This document shows, in pieces, positions 29,997 through 36,321 of a stretch of DNA of 36,456 nucleotides. Positions within the stretch are counted from its first letter, which is position 1; every line of letters begins with the position of its first letter. Source of the DNA: Fibrobacter succinogenes (GTDB lineage: Bacteria; Fibrobacterota; Fibrobacteria; Fibrobacterales; Fibrobacteraceae); assembly GCA_902762305.1 (NCBI GenBank), contig CACWNW010000032.1, positions 1-36,456 on the forward strand, in the 5' to 3' direction. Under the pieces are notes generated by a model that saw only the letters and a list, made by a program, of their open reading frames with translations, was not told the DNA's origin and searched no databases. The translations under genes were made by a program, and so were the position numbers.

Positions 29997-31195
29997 CAGT
30001 TGACCAGATCTTTCAGCGCATGGTGACAGATGCGAAGAATATAGACCCTCTGATAAATATCAGCCAGGGCACGGAAACCTATATCCGTTTTGCCACCGCC
30101 GCGTCCGCCATTTGGGGCCTGTACAAGCAGATGGACTGGACTCTTGACCAGATTTTCCCGACCACGATGAACCAGGCGAGCCTGGAACAGTGGGCGAACG
30201 ACCGAGGGCTCGACTACAGCAACTTGACCGCAAGCGAGCTCTTGACGCTCATCCTGTCGTATCTCCGCAACCCGAAGAGTGGCGGCAAGCCCAGCGACTA
30301 CGAACGCTGGGCGCTCGAAGCTTCTTCTACCGGCAAGGCCGTCGAACTCGAATCCTCGATGATTTCCGGCAATATGCCCGACCTGAGCGCCGCCAACACC
30401 GTCAAGCCGCACGACCGCGAGAACATCGCCTTTACCTGCGGTTCCAGCGACACCGAAAAGTATGTCGTGATTGACTTGGGCGGTTCCAAGGAAATTTTCG
30501 GCATCGGTCTGGGCTTCATTACCAACCGACCGGCTTCTTTCAATGTCTATACGTCCGACGATGGTTCAACCTGGACAAAGCAGGGCAAGGTCGATGCCGC
30601 CTACTGGTGGGCCATGACCACCTTCGAATCTGTTTCTACCCGCTATGTCAAGGTCGAACTCGACGAAATCGAGGCGCTTGAAAGCTGGCAGACTGCATCC
30701 CTGAACGCCGTCAAGTGCTTCGGTGTCGAAATCTACGAACCGGCTGAATCCGACGAGGCCCCGTCCACATCCCGCTGCCTCAAGAACTACTACGGCGTGG
30801 GCACTGTTCTCATGCTCATCGGGCCAAGCACGCTATCTATGCGCTGCTGCGATGCCGTCCGCGTCAAGTGCGAAGACGAAGGCCCGGTGGCACCGCGTGA
30901 AATATGGGTCGAAGTCCCTGTAGAAACGACCCTTTCCCTGCGTGTCACGGTAAGCGACTTGTCCAAGATGGACGAAGACGGCTTCCGGGAAGACGTGGCC
31001 AAGTATTTTGCCGATCTCAGCGCAGGCGACCTGTTTATTCCCGCCCAGATTGTCGTGTTCGTGTTCAAGCACGGCGGGTCCAATGCCGTTGTCGAGGTCT
31101 CGAAAAACGGCGGGGCGTACCAGGTACAGACTTCGACAATCTATCCCGAAAATGAAACAGACCGATTTGTCCTTGGTGAACTGGTGGTGCAGTAA
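29987..31195 (+). CDS. Baseplate J (Mu gp47-like) with an inserted discoidin-like domain
   Basis: A 402-aa wedge protein. The baseplate J frame is clear: QGTETYIRFATAASAIWGLY, FPTTMNQASLEQWANDRGL, then GGKPSDYERWALEAS (about 99-114), and later YYGVGTVLMLIG (about 268-279) and PREIWVEVPVETTLSLRVTV (about 303-322). Between them, residues about 115-255 are not J sequence: CGSSDTEKYVVIDLGGSKEI, FNVYTSDDGSTWTKQGKV, RYVKVELDE and VKCFGVEIYE are the hallmarks of an F5/8-type C (discoidin) domain, a jelly-roll that usually binds sugars. It would decorate the baseplate wedge. ATG 29987; TAATG overlap with the next gene. Confidence 0.87.
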   Translation: MAVTVDQIFQRMVTDAKNIDPLINISQGTETYIRFATAASAIWGLYKQMDWTLDQIFPTTMNQASLEQWANDRGLDYSNLTASELLTLILSYLRNPKSGGKPSDYERWALEASSTGKAVELESSMISGNMPDLSAANTVKPHDRENIAFTCGSSDTEKYVVIDLGGSKEIFGIGLGFITNRPASFNVYTSDDGSTWTKQGKVDAAYWWAMTTFESVSTRYVKVELDEIEALESWQTASLNAVKCFGVEIYEPAESDEAPSTSRCLKNYYGVGTVLMLIGPSTLSMRCCDAVRVKCEDEGPVAPREIWVEVPVETTLSLRVTVSDLSKMDEDGFREDVAKYFADLSAGDLFIPAQIVVFVFKHGGSNAVVEVSKNGGAYQVQTSTIYPENETDRFVLGELVVQ

Positions 31196-31779
31196 TGAGT
31201 GAAAATTTTTTCGATAGTCGGCATTACAGGGCGCTCTCGCGGCTGCACCCGCTCCAGATGGACCTGGAAGAGTATGCGGTGTGCAAGGAGCTTGACCGCG
31301 CCCTGGAAAGCGCAGACGGCGTTTACCGCGAAATCTTCCCCAGTTCGGCCACCGCAACGCTCGAAAAGTGGGAAAACCTTTACGAATTAGGCCATTCTGG
31401 CACCATTGAAGCCCGCAGGGCGGCGCTCCTGGAAGCCATCAACCGCGATTCGGGTATTGCCGAACGCCACTACAAGGCGCTGGCCGCGTCGATGGGCTTT
31501 GAAATCGACATCGTGAAGCCGCCGCGCATGTTGCGTGCGGGCCTTGGCCGTGCGGGTTTTGAAATCTACGACCCGGACGAACAGTACACCTGGACCGTGA
31601 CCAGCGACCACCCGCAGCACGGCATTTACCGTATAGTGGACCTGCTCGAAGCCGAGAAAATCCCGTTCACGCAGATCCGCTGGCAGCTCTCTAAAGAAAA
31701 ATTCCTTGAACTTGAGGACGGCAAGCTCCTGAAGCTCGAAAGCGACAAATTCCTTATCCTGGAGGACAAAAATGAATAA
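31195..31779 (+). CDS. Tail protein I-type (DUF2313, Mu gp48-like)
   Basis: A 194-aa DUF2313 protein that joins the baseplate wedge to the fibres. Signature parts: HPLQMDLEEYAVCKELDRAL, REIFPSSATATLEKWENLYE and RRAALLEAINRDSGIAERHY. The tail end has a short internal repeat (KFLELEDGKLLKLESDKFLI then LED), a strand-forming motif often seen at fibre-attachment ends. It overlaps the following fibre gene by 8 bases. Confidence 0.88.
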   Translation: MSENFFDSRHYRALSRLHPLQMDLEEYAVCKELDRALESADGVYREIFPSSATATLEKWENLYELGHSGTIEARRAALLEAINRDSGIAERHYKALAASMGFEIDIVKPPRMLRAGLGRAGFEIYDPDEQYTWTVTSDHPQHGIYRIVDLLEAEKIPFTQIRWQLSKEKFLELEDGKLLKLESDKFLILEDKNE

Positions 31780-32671
31780 GATAAATTTTAAAACGGGCAC
31801 TATCATTCCCCCGGAACTGATGAATGCCTTGCAGAATCCGTCGTTCACGAATGATGAAGAAGAGGCCGGACACTTGCCCTTGCCGCCCAACTACGGCAAA
31901 AAGGTCCAGGTGTTCAATACGGAAAACCGTGCAGTGGACCTGTCTACCGCTTCGAGCGGCTTTGCAGTCGTTATCCATCACAGTTCTTCGCTTTCCGGCG
32001 AGCCTGAAACGGTCACGATTGACGGCGTCGGCGGCACCGGGGCCAATACGATTCTCCTGGTAACCCGTGGAACGGACTATCCTGTAATTGTATCTTTGCC
32101 GCAGAATTCTGTTTCACGCAAGGAAATATCTATCAAGGGCGGTTCAAGCGTCCTTTTGACGTTCTTCTCCTATGGTGCTGCGTACGTCTGGAAGTATTAC
32201 GAGCTCGAAACCAACCCGGTCGCCATGACCGATACGGGCTGGAAGAGCTTTTCTCCTGGAGGCGTTTCTACCGATTTCGTGAAATTTGCCACGCTTACGG
32301 TCCCCAAGGGCTACAGCGCAATCGTGATGGTCAAGGGAACCGGCACGTCCACCTATCCAGTGACATCTGGCAGCAGTGGCGTTGTCGCGGAATATACATT
32401 GCAGGCGATAGACGCCGACGAACGCGAAGAGACGTGTGAAATGTCCGTTGTAAAATGCAACGCCTCAGGCTATTTCTTGCCGGATATGACGCAAGAATAT
32501 GATGCCAGGGCCGACAAGTTCAGCGGCTACCTTGTGATTCCGCCCTTGAGCACTCCCGCACAGCGCAGCGTCGATCTGAAACTTAAAACCAATCAAGGGG
32601 CTATGAGCATCACGGCTTCCTTCAGGGCGCTGCTCTACAAAGCGAACCTTGACACGACTTTACTTGCATAA
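31772..32671 (+). CDS. Tail fibre-like protein
   Basis: A 299-aa, beta-rich, Ser/Thr/Gly-rich protein. The first 25 residues (KINFKTGTIIPPELMNALQN then PSF) match the baseplate-attachment start common in Mu-type fibre proteins of this kind. The rest shows alternating beta patterns (TVTIDGVGGTGANTILLVTR, KGYSAIVMVKGTGTSTYPVT) without catalytic motifs. Located directly after the DUF2313 protein, where tail fibres begin. Receptor unknown. Confidence 0.7.
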   Translation: MNKINFKTGTIIPPELMNALQNPSFTNDEEEAGHLPLPPNYGKKVQVFNTENRAVDLSTASSGFAVVIHHSSSLSGEPETVTIDGVGGTGANTILLVTRGTDYPVIVSLPQNSVSRKEISIKGGSSVLLTFFSYGAAYVWKYYELETNPVAMTDTGWKSFSPGGVSTDFVKFATLTVPKGYSAIVMVKGTGTSTYPVTSGSSGVVAEYTLQAIDADEREETCEMSVVKCNASGYFLPDMTQEYDARADKFSGYLVIPPLSTPAQRSVDLKLKTNQGAMSITASFRALLYKANLDTTLLA

Positions 32672-32680
32672 GAGGTGACT

Positions 32681-33061
32681 ATGGCTAACAGTAACGAAGC
32701 ATTCGAAGGCGAAAAGACCGGGCAACTTACCCAGGTGACACTCGCCGCAGCCCGCGAAAACCACTACGAAGGTGTTTTCAGCATTTCGGGCAGTTCCAAG
32801 CGTCTCGACTCGGCTGAAATCGCCGGAACAGCTGACATCGAAGATGAGTATATCGAAAACGGGTACTATGTCGAAGGTGCCTTGAGGTATCATTCCGGTG
32901 TGCTTTACCGCGCCAAGGTAGATATCGGCTCCAATGATACCCCCGCCGGTCCGTGGGACTCCACCAAGTGGGAAGTGGCCAAAATCGGGCGAATTATGGC
33001 AAGCAAGGACGATGTGACCGCCGCCCTTGGCAATATCGAAACCCTCTTGGCTGCTATTTAA
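32681..33061 (+). CDS. Short fibre protein with CBM5/12-like segment
   Basis: A 126-aa protein from ATG 32681; AGAGG lies a few bases upstream, so this start is preferred over GTG 32675. The stretch GYYVEGALRYHSGVLYRAKV, then GPWDSTKWE, has the aromatic pattern (Y..G.LY.A....W....W) of the small chitin/cellulose-binding modules CBM5/12, common in phage fibre proteins. Placed between the fibre and the DGR variable protein, it may bind host surface or substrate glycan. Family membership is a pattern match only. Confidence 0.6.
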   Translation: MANSNEAFEGEKTGQLTQVTLAAARENHYEGVFSISGSSKRLDSAEIAGTADIEDEYIENGYYVEGALRYHSGVLYRAKVDIGSNDTPAGPWDSTKWEVAKIGRIMASKDDVTAALGNIETLLAAI

Positions 33062-33072
33062 GGAGGCTTTAA

Positions 33073-33993
33073 ATGAGCGTTGCAAGTGAAATTACGCGCC
33101 TGAACGGCGCGAAAGCCGATATTATCCAGGCAATCACCGACAAGGGCGTCACCGTGCCGTCTTCGGCGAAGCTCGACGACATGGCGCTGCTCATCGCATC
33201 CATAACCGGCGGCGGTGGATCGTTCGAAGCCGATAACATCGTGAACATCGTGCCGATTAACAAGATGGTCGTGGTCGATTCGAATGGTTATATCGGCTTT
33301 GACCTGACCAACTTCTTTCAGTACCGTGGAAGCACGTACTACTATAACTACGCCATTCTTTCAACCGGCGATGATTTTTCGAGCAAGGGCTTGGGCCAGG
33401 TGACATTCTACACTCCCGCGAGCAACAACATCGGGGGCAGGGTGTACAATACGGTCGTAATCGGTGGCAAGGAATGGATGGCTGAGAACCTTGACTTCAA
33501 GTTCACCGGGTGCGCCATAGGCCAGGGAAGTTCTTCTTCGGAGCCTAGAGCCAATTACTACCAGAACAATGAAGCTACTTATGGCGTAAACGGCAATAAG
33601 TACGGTCTTCTGTACAACTGGATTGCAGTGAAGTATCTCGAAGACCACAAGTCTGAACTGATTCCTGGTTGGCATGTCCCCACGACAACGGAATGGGATG
33701 CCTTGGCCACGGCTGTAGGTGGTTCCGGTGTTGCAGGCACTAAGCTGAAATCTACTACAGGGTGGTCTTCCGGCAACGGTGACGGCTCCTACGGCTTTGC
33801 GGCTTTTCCCGCTGGTTACCAGAGTTCGGGCTCCTTCAGCAGTTTAGGCAGCGACGCGTACTTCTGGGCGGCCACTGAGAACTCGTCTTCCTACGCCTAC
33901 AGCCGTAGCTTCTTTACGGGCGCGTCGATGAATTCGGACTACAACAATAAGTCCTACGGTTACTCTGTTCGTCTCGTCAAGGATTCCCAGTGA
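33073..33993 (+). CDS. DGR variable protein: tail-tip adhesin with FISUMP domain
   Basis: A 306-aa protein, last gene of the rightward late arm. The N-terminal 45 residues (SVASEITRLNGAKADIIQAI) are a helical attachment segment common in phage tail proteins. From about residue 130 the FISUMP domain begins (NTVVIGGKEWMAENLDFKF), with YGLLYNWIAV and PGWHVPTTTEWDAL, a C-type-lectin-like/formylglycine-enzyme-like fold found in many copies in Fibrobacter succinogenes. The last 65 residues are encoded by the variable repeat 33793-33983 and differ from the template at 14 residues, mostly Asn to Tyr, Ser, Asp or Phe. It probably binds the host receptor. GGAGG precedes ATG 33073. Confidence 0.92.
   Translation: MSVASEITRLNGAKADIIQAITDKGVTVPSSAKLDDMALLIASITGGGGSFEADNIVNIVPINKMVVVDSNGYIGFDLTNFFQYRGSTYYYNYAILSTGDDFSSKGLGQVTFYTPASNNIGGRVYNTVVIGGKEWMAENLDFKFTGCAIGQGSSSSEPRANYYQNNEATYGVNGNKYGLLYNWIAVKYLEDHKSELIPGWHVPTTTEWDALATAVGGSGVAGTKLKSTTGWSSGNGDGSYGFAAFPAGYQSSGSFSSLGSDAYFWAATENSSSYAYSRSFFTGASMNSDYNNKSYGYSVRLVKDSQ
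33793..33983 (+). repeat. DGR variable repeat (VR)
   Basis: 191 bp aligned without gaps to the template at 34984-35174 (offset 1191). There are 17 differences, at 33817, 33824, 33839, 33842, 33853, 33859, 33868, 33892, 33902, 33908, 33913, 33914, 33924, 33937, 33940, 33954 and 33955. All 17 are A in the template (9 to G, 7 to T, 1 to C). The last 28 bp are identical although they contain A, as expected for the initiation-of-mutagenic-homing segment. Confidence 0.97.
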
Positions 33994-33995
33994 GC

Positions 33996-34015
33996 CTAGG
34001 CCCTATTGGGCCTAG
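33996..34015 (+). repeat. VR-flanking hairpin/cruciform
   Basis: CTAGGCCC (33996-34003) and GGGCCTAG (34008-34015) form a perfect 8-bp stem with a 4-nt loop TATT, three bases after the variable-protein stop and about 12 bp after the VR. In Bordetella phage BPP-1 a hairpin of the same size (8-bp stem, 4-nt loop) just downstream of VR is needed for efficient target recognition; position and size match. Confidence 0.8.
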
Positions 34016-34031
34016 AGCGAACGGGACCGGA

Positions 34032-34068
34032 GCGCCGCAAGGCGCACGGGCCTGAATTTAATTAAATT
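34032..34068. repeat. Second small hairpin and AT palindrome
   Basis: GCGCC/GGCGC (34032-34036, 34041-34045) around GCAA, then a perfect 14-bp palindrome AATTTAATTAAATT (34055-34068). They lie between the VR hairpin and the terminator; no gene is present. Role unknown, possibly further target-site structure. Confidence 0.5.
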
Positions 34069-34091
34069 TGCCCCCCGGCTAAGCATCCAGA

Positions 34092-34126
34092 CGCAAGGCT
34101 GCGAAGCAGCCTTGCGAAATTTTTTT
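34092..34126 (+). terminator. Strong intrinsic terminator of the late operon
   Basis: CGCAAGGCTGC (34092-34102) pairs with GCAGCCTTGCG (34106-34116), an 11-bp stem with a GAA loop, followed by AAATTTTTTT. The accessory-protein ATG begins at the next base (34127), so late read-through into the DGR accessory genes should be largely cut. Confidence 0.92.
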
Positions 34127-34954
34127 ATGAATACAGAAGACATCATAAAGTTTGAAAATAACGCCGGAAACGAACTCCATCTGTTTCGTGACAGACTGTT
34201 CTGGCAGGCTTGGGAACGTTCTGCGTTCCTTTTTTCAAAAATCTTTAGAAAATACCAGGTTCATCACAGATTCGTCCAAAAGGTCGCGCAGGACTTGGTG
34301 TGGCTCGGTTTCCCAAAGACCGTGCTCAAAGATGTCCAGATGACGGCGAAGCAGAAGGCCTTTTCTTATGAAGTATTGGACGATTCTCATATCGTAATAA
34401 AGGGAATACCAGATATTGACGGCTTCCAGGAATGGAAATCTGGCATATTGTCTTCGCCTACGGCAGACAAGAAAAAGCCTGTCACAAAAGAAACAATAGA
34501 CTCATCAAAGAAAGATGTGAAAACCGCTGAATTTTTGCTTTATAGGCTGGTTTTTGACTTTATCATTTATTCTTCAAAACTTGTCCCTAAAATCGATAGA
34601 GACTATAAATTCACCATCGGGGAACGGATAGTCAATGAGTTGGTGAACGTGGGAGAGCACATTTTTCTTTATATTAACCATAGAACGGCCATTGATTCGA
34701 CCAGTGTGATAGATTCTTTATATCGAATACGGTTTGATTTTCGTCTTTTAAATGAACTTAAACAAGTAAGCATCGACCAATGGATGTTTGTAAACACTAA
34801 AATCGAGGAAATTTTGAAAACGATAATGCCAGAATCCATGAGTTCACGGACGCATGGAGCGAGCAAAGAGGAATCCAGTATTCTGCCCTCATCACCGGGT
34901 CTTCCTGGTGACGGGTTTACACCGCTTATAAGATCCAATGAAAGCCTCTTTTAA
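34127..34954 (+). CDS. DGR accessory protein: MSL-like N-terminal domain plus Avd-like helical bundle
   Basis: A 275-aa protein. Residues 1-105 (IIKFENNAGNELHLFRDRLF, then WLGFPKTVLKDVQ and IVIKGIPDIDGFQEWK) resemble the MutS-like (MSL) accessory proteins known beside some DGRs. After a charged linker (113-130), residues about 134-235 read as an Avd-type four-helix bundle: AEFLLYRLVFDFIIYSSKLV, then PKIDRDYKFTIGERI and ELVNVGEHIFLYIN. Avd binds the RT and the template RNA and is needed for mutagenic cDNA synthesis. The Ser/Pro/Gly tail is flexible. ATG 34127 has no ribosome-binding site and abuts the terminator. Both family assignments are pattern-based; the Avd part is the firmer one. Confidence 0.75.
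   Translation: MNTEDIIKFENNAGNELHLFRDRLFWQAWERSAFLFSKIFRKYQVHHRFVQKVAQDLVWLGFPKTVLKDVQMTAKQKAFSYEVLDDSHIVIKGIPDIDGFQEWKSGILSSPTADKKKPVTKETIDSSKKDVKTAEFLLYRLVFDFIIYSSKLVPKIDRDYKFTIGERIVNELVNVGEHIFLYINHRTAIDSTSVIDSLYRIRFDFRLLNELKQVSIDQWMFVNTKIEEILKTIMPESMSSRTHGASKEESSILPSSPGLPGDGFTPLIRSNESLF
34892..34911 (+). repeat. Hairpin in the 3' end of the accessory gene
   Basis: TCACCGGG (34892-34899) and CCTGGTGA (34904-34911) form an 8-bp RNA stem (one G-U) with a TCTT loop, some 70 bases upstream of the template repeat, inside the Pro/Gly-coding tail. In BPP-1 the template RNA begins inside the avd gene, so this may be part of the functional RNA. Confidence 0.45.
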
Positions 34955-34983
34955 GCCTTATTAAATGAATACTTAGTCGTATG

Positions 34984-35174
34984 GGCTTTGCGGCTTTTCC
35001 CGCTGGTAACCAGAATTCGGGCTCCTTCAACAATTTAGGCAGCAACGCGAACTTCTGGACGGCCACTGAGAACTCGTCTTCCAACGCCTACAACCGTAAC
35101 TTCAATACGGGCGCATCGATGAATTCGAACAACAACAATAAGTCAAACGGTTACTCTGTTCGTCTCGTCAAGGA
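34984..35174 (+). repeat. DGR template repeat (TR)
   Basis: 191 bp, the master copy for the VR at 33793-33983. In the frame of the variable protein it encodes 17 Asn, mostly as AAC/AAT codons, the DGR trademark that gives the widest residue choice without stop codons. Homology ends at 35175, where a C faces a T in VR, the first non-adenine difference. The TR lies 29 bases after the accessory gene and 22 bases before the RT start. Confidence 0.97.
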
Positions 35175-35181
35175 CTCCTCG

Positions 35182-35204
35182 GAGGGCACCCTATCGGTGC
35201 CCTC
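35182..35204 (+). promoter_or_regulatory. Hairpin hiding the RT ribosome-binding site and start
   Basis: GAGGGCACC (35182-35190) pairs perfectly with GGTGCCCTC (35196-35204) around the loop CTATC. One arm holds the GGAGG ribosome-binding site and the other the GTG start of the RT (35197-35199). It begins eight bases after the TR and could control RT translation, shape the 3' part of the template RNA, or both. Confidence 0.65.
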
Positions 35205-36276
35205 TCTTTATCGTTTACTGTATAAATCCTATCGTTTGGCCCGCAAAAACAAGCGGAATACCAGAAGCCAGCTGAAATTCGAACTAGACCTAGAATCCAA
35301 CCTATTAAGGCTTGCCCAGGAGCTCTATTCAAGAACTTACGAATTATCCCCATCTGTATGCTTTATTAACGAATTACCCGTAAAAAGAGAGGTCGTTGCG
35401 GCTGATTTCCGCGACCGTGTAGTCCACCATTTGCTCTGTTCCTGGCTGTTTCCAATTTTCGAGAGACAGTTTATTTTTGACTCATACAGCTGCCGAAAGG
35501 GCAAAGGAACCCTTTTTGGCATAAATCGTGCCCGGGGATTCTTGAGGGCGGCCAGCAACGACTTTCACAGAGATTGCTGGGCCCTCAAGCTCGATGTAAA
35601 AGGCTTCTTTATGAATATCAACAAAGACCTGCTTTACGGGTTTATTATGAATGGCCTTGAACGAGCCAAATGGAGCGATGTCCCTGATATTGACCTTTGC
35701 AAGTACCTTATTAAGAAAATTGTCTATGCGAAGCCGCTAGATACGGCCATATTCCGTAGCCCACCCGAAGCCTGGGATGACCTTCCGCACGACAAGTCTA
35801 TGAAATATGCTGGCGATGAAAGAGGGCTACCTATAGGCAATCTTACTTCACAGCTTTTCGGCAATATCTACATGAACAAACTGGATCATTTCGTCAAAAG
35901 AAAGTTGAAAATACGCTATTATGGCCGCTACGTTGACGATATGGTCCTGGTCTCAGATGATAAAGAACGGCTGGTCGATGCCATTGACCGTATTCGTAAA
36001 TTCTTGAAAAAAGAGCTACTTTTGACCCTTCACCCGCATAAAATACAACTACAGCCCGCAGCCTTCGGTTTTGACTTCCTTGGCGTCCATATATTGCCTT
36101 ATAGGGTATATCCTGGCACCAGGGTGCTTAAAAACTGCAAAAAGGCCGTTGTCAATCCAGACAACGACCAGGCTAAACAGGAGTCAAGAATCAATAGTTA
36201 CGAAGGAATGTTTAAGCATTTGAATGGGACCAGTAAAATTCGTAAATTTATAGCCGATTCAAGGAAACCTCAATAA
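35197..36276 (+). CDS. DGR reverse transcriptase
   Basis: A 359-aa group II-intron-related RT. From GTG 35197: LYRLLYKSYRLARKNKRNTR as in DGR RTs, FRDRVVHHLL, the DSYSCRKGKGT motif (about 95-105), LDVKGFFMNINK with the first catalytic Asp (about 133), LPIGNLTSQLFGNIYMN (about 211-227) with the IGxxxSQ form that separates DGR RTs from the QGxxxSP of other RTs, YVDDMVL (about 245) and the FGFDFLGVHI motif. It copies the TR RNA with adenine-specific errors. The frame is open upstream through the whole TR to ATG 34981, but family length and GGAGG 11 bases upstream favour the GTG. Confidence 0.95.
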   Translation: MPSLYRLLYKSYRLARKNKRNTRSQLKFELDLESNLLRLAQELYSRTYELSPSVCFINELPVKREVVAADFRDRVVHHLLCSWLFPIFERQFIFDSYSCRKGKGTLFGINRARGFLRAASNDFHRDCWALKLDVKGFFMNINKDLLYGFIMNGLERAKWSDVPDIDLCKYLIKKIVYAKPLDTAIFRSPPEAWDDLPHDKSMKYAGDERGLPIGNLTSQLFGNIYMNKLDHFVKRKLKIRYYGRYVDDMVLVSDDKERLVDAIDRIRKFLKKELLLTLHPHKIQLQPAAFGFDFLGVHILPYRVYPGTRVLKNCKKAVVNPDNDQAKQESRINSYEGMFKHLNGTSKIRKFIADSRKPQ

Positions 36277-36292
36277 CCGTTCAATCGGTTTT
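36275..36292 (+). terminator. Weak hairpin after the RT gene
   Basis: AACCG (36275-36279) and CGGTT (36286-36290) with a 6-nt loop, followed by TT. It overlaps the RT stop codon. A weak terminator at best. Confidence 0.3.
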
Positions 36293-36307
36293 GTAATTCA
36301 TTTAAAT

Positions 36308-36321
36308 TTTGTCTCACGAAA
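36308..36321. repeat. Candidate right terminal repeat of the prophage
   Basis: TTTGTCTCACGAAA matches 390-403 in inverted orientation with one mismatch. AATCGGTT also occurs twice nearby (36284-36291 as AATCGGTT and 36322-36328 region), possible transposase-binding repeats. The exact right end and target duplication are not resolved. Confidence 0.3.

Noticed and set aside
31700..31776. Internal repeat (FLELEDGKLLKLES...) at the end of the DUF2313 protein considered as a sign of tandem-repeat variation
   Set aside because: Only about three degenerate units, a common ending of such tail proteins; no evidence of expansion.
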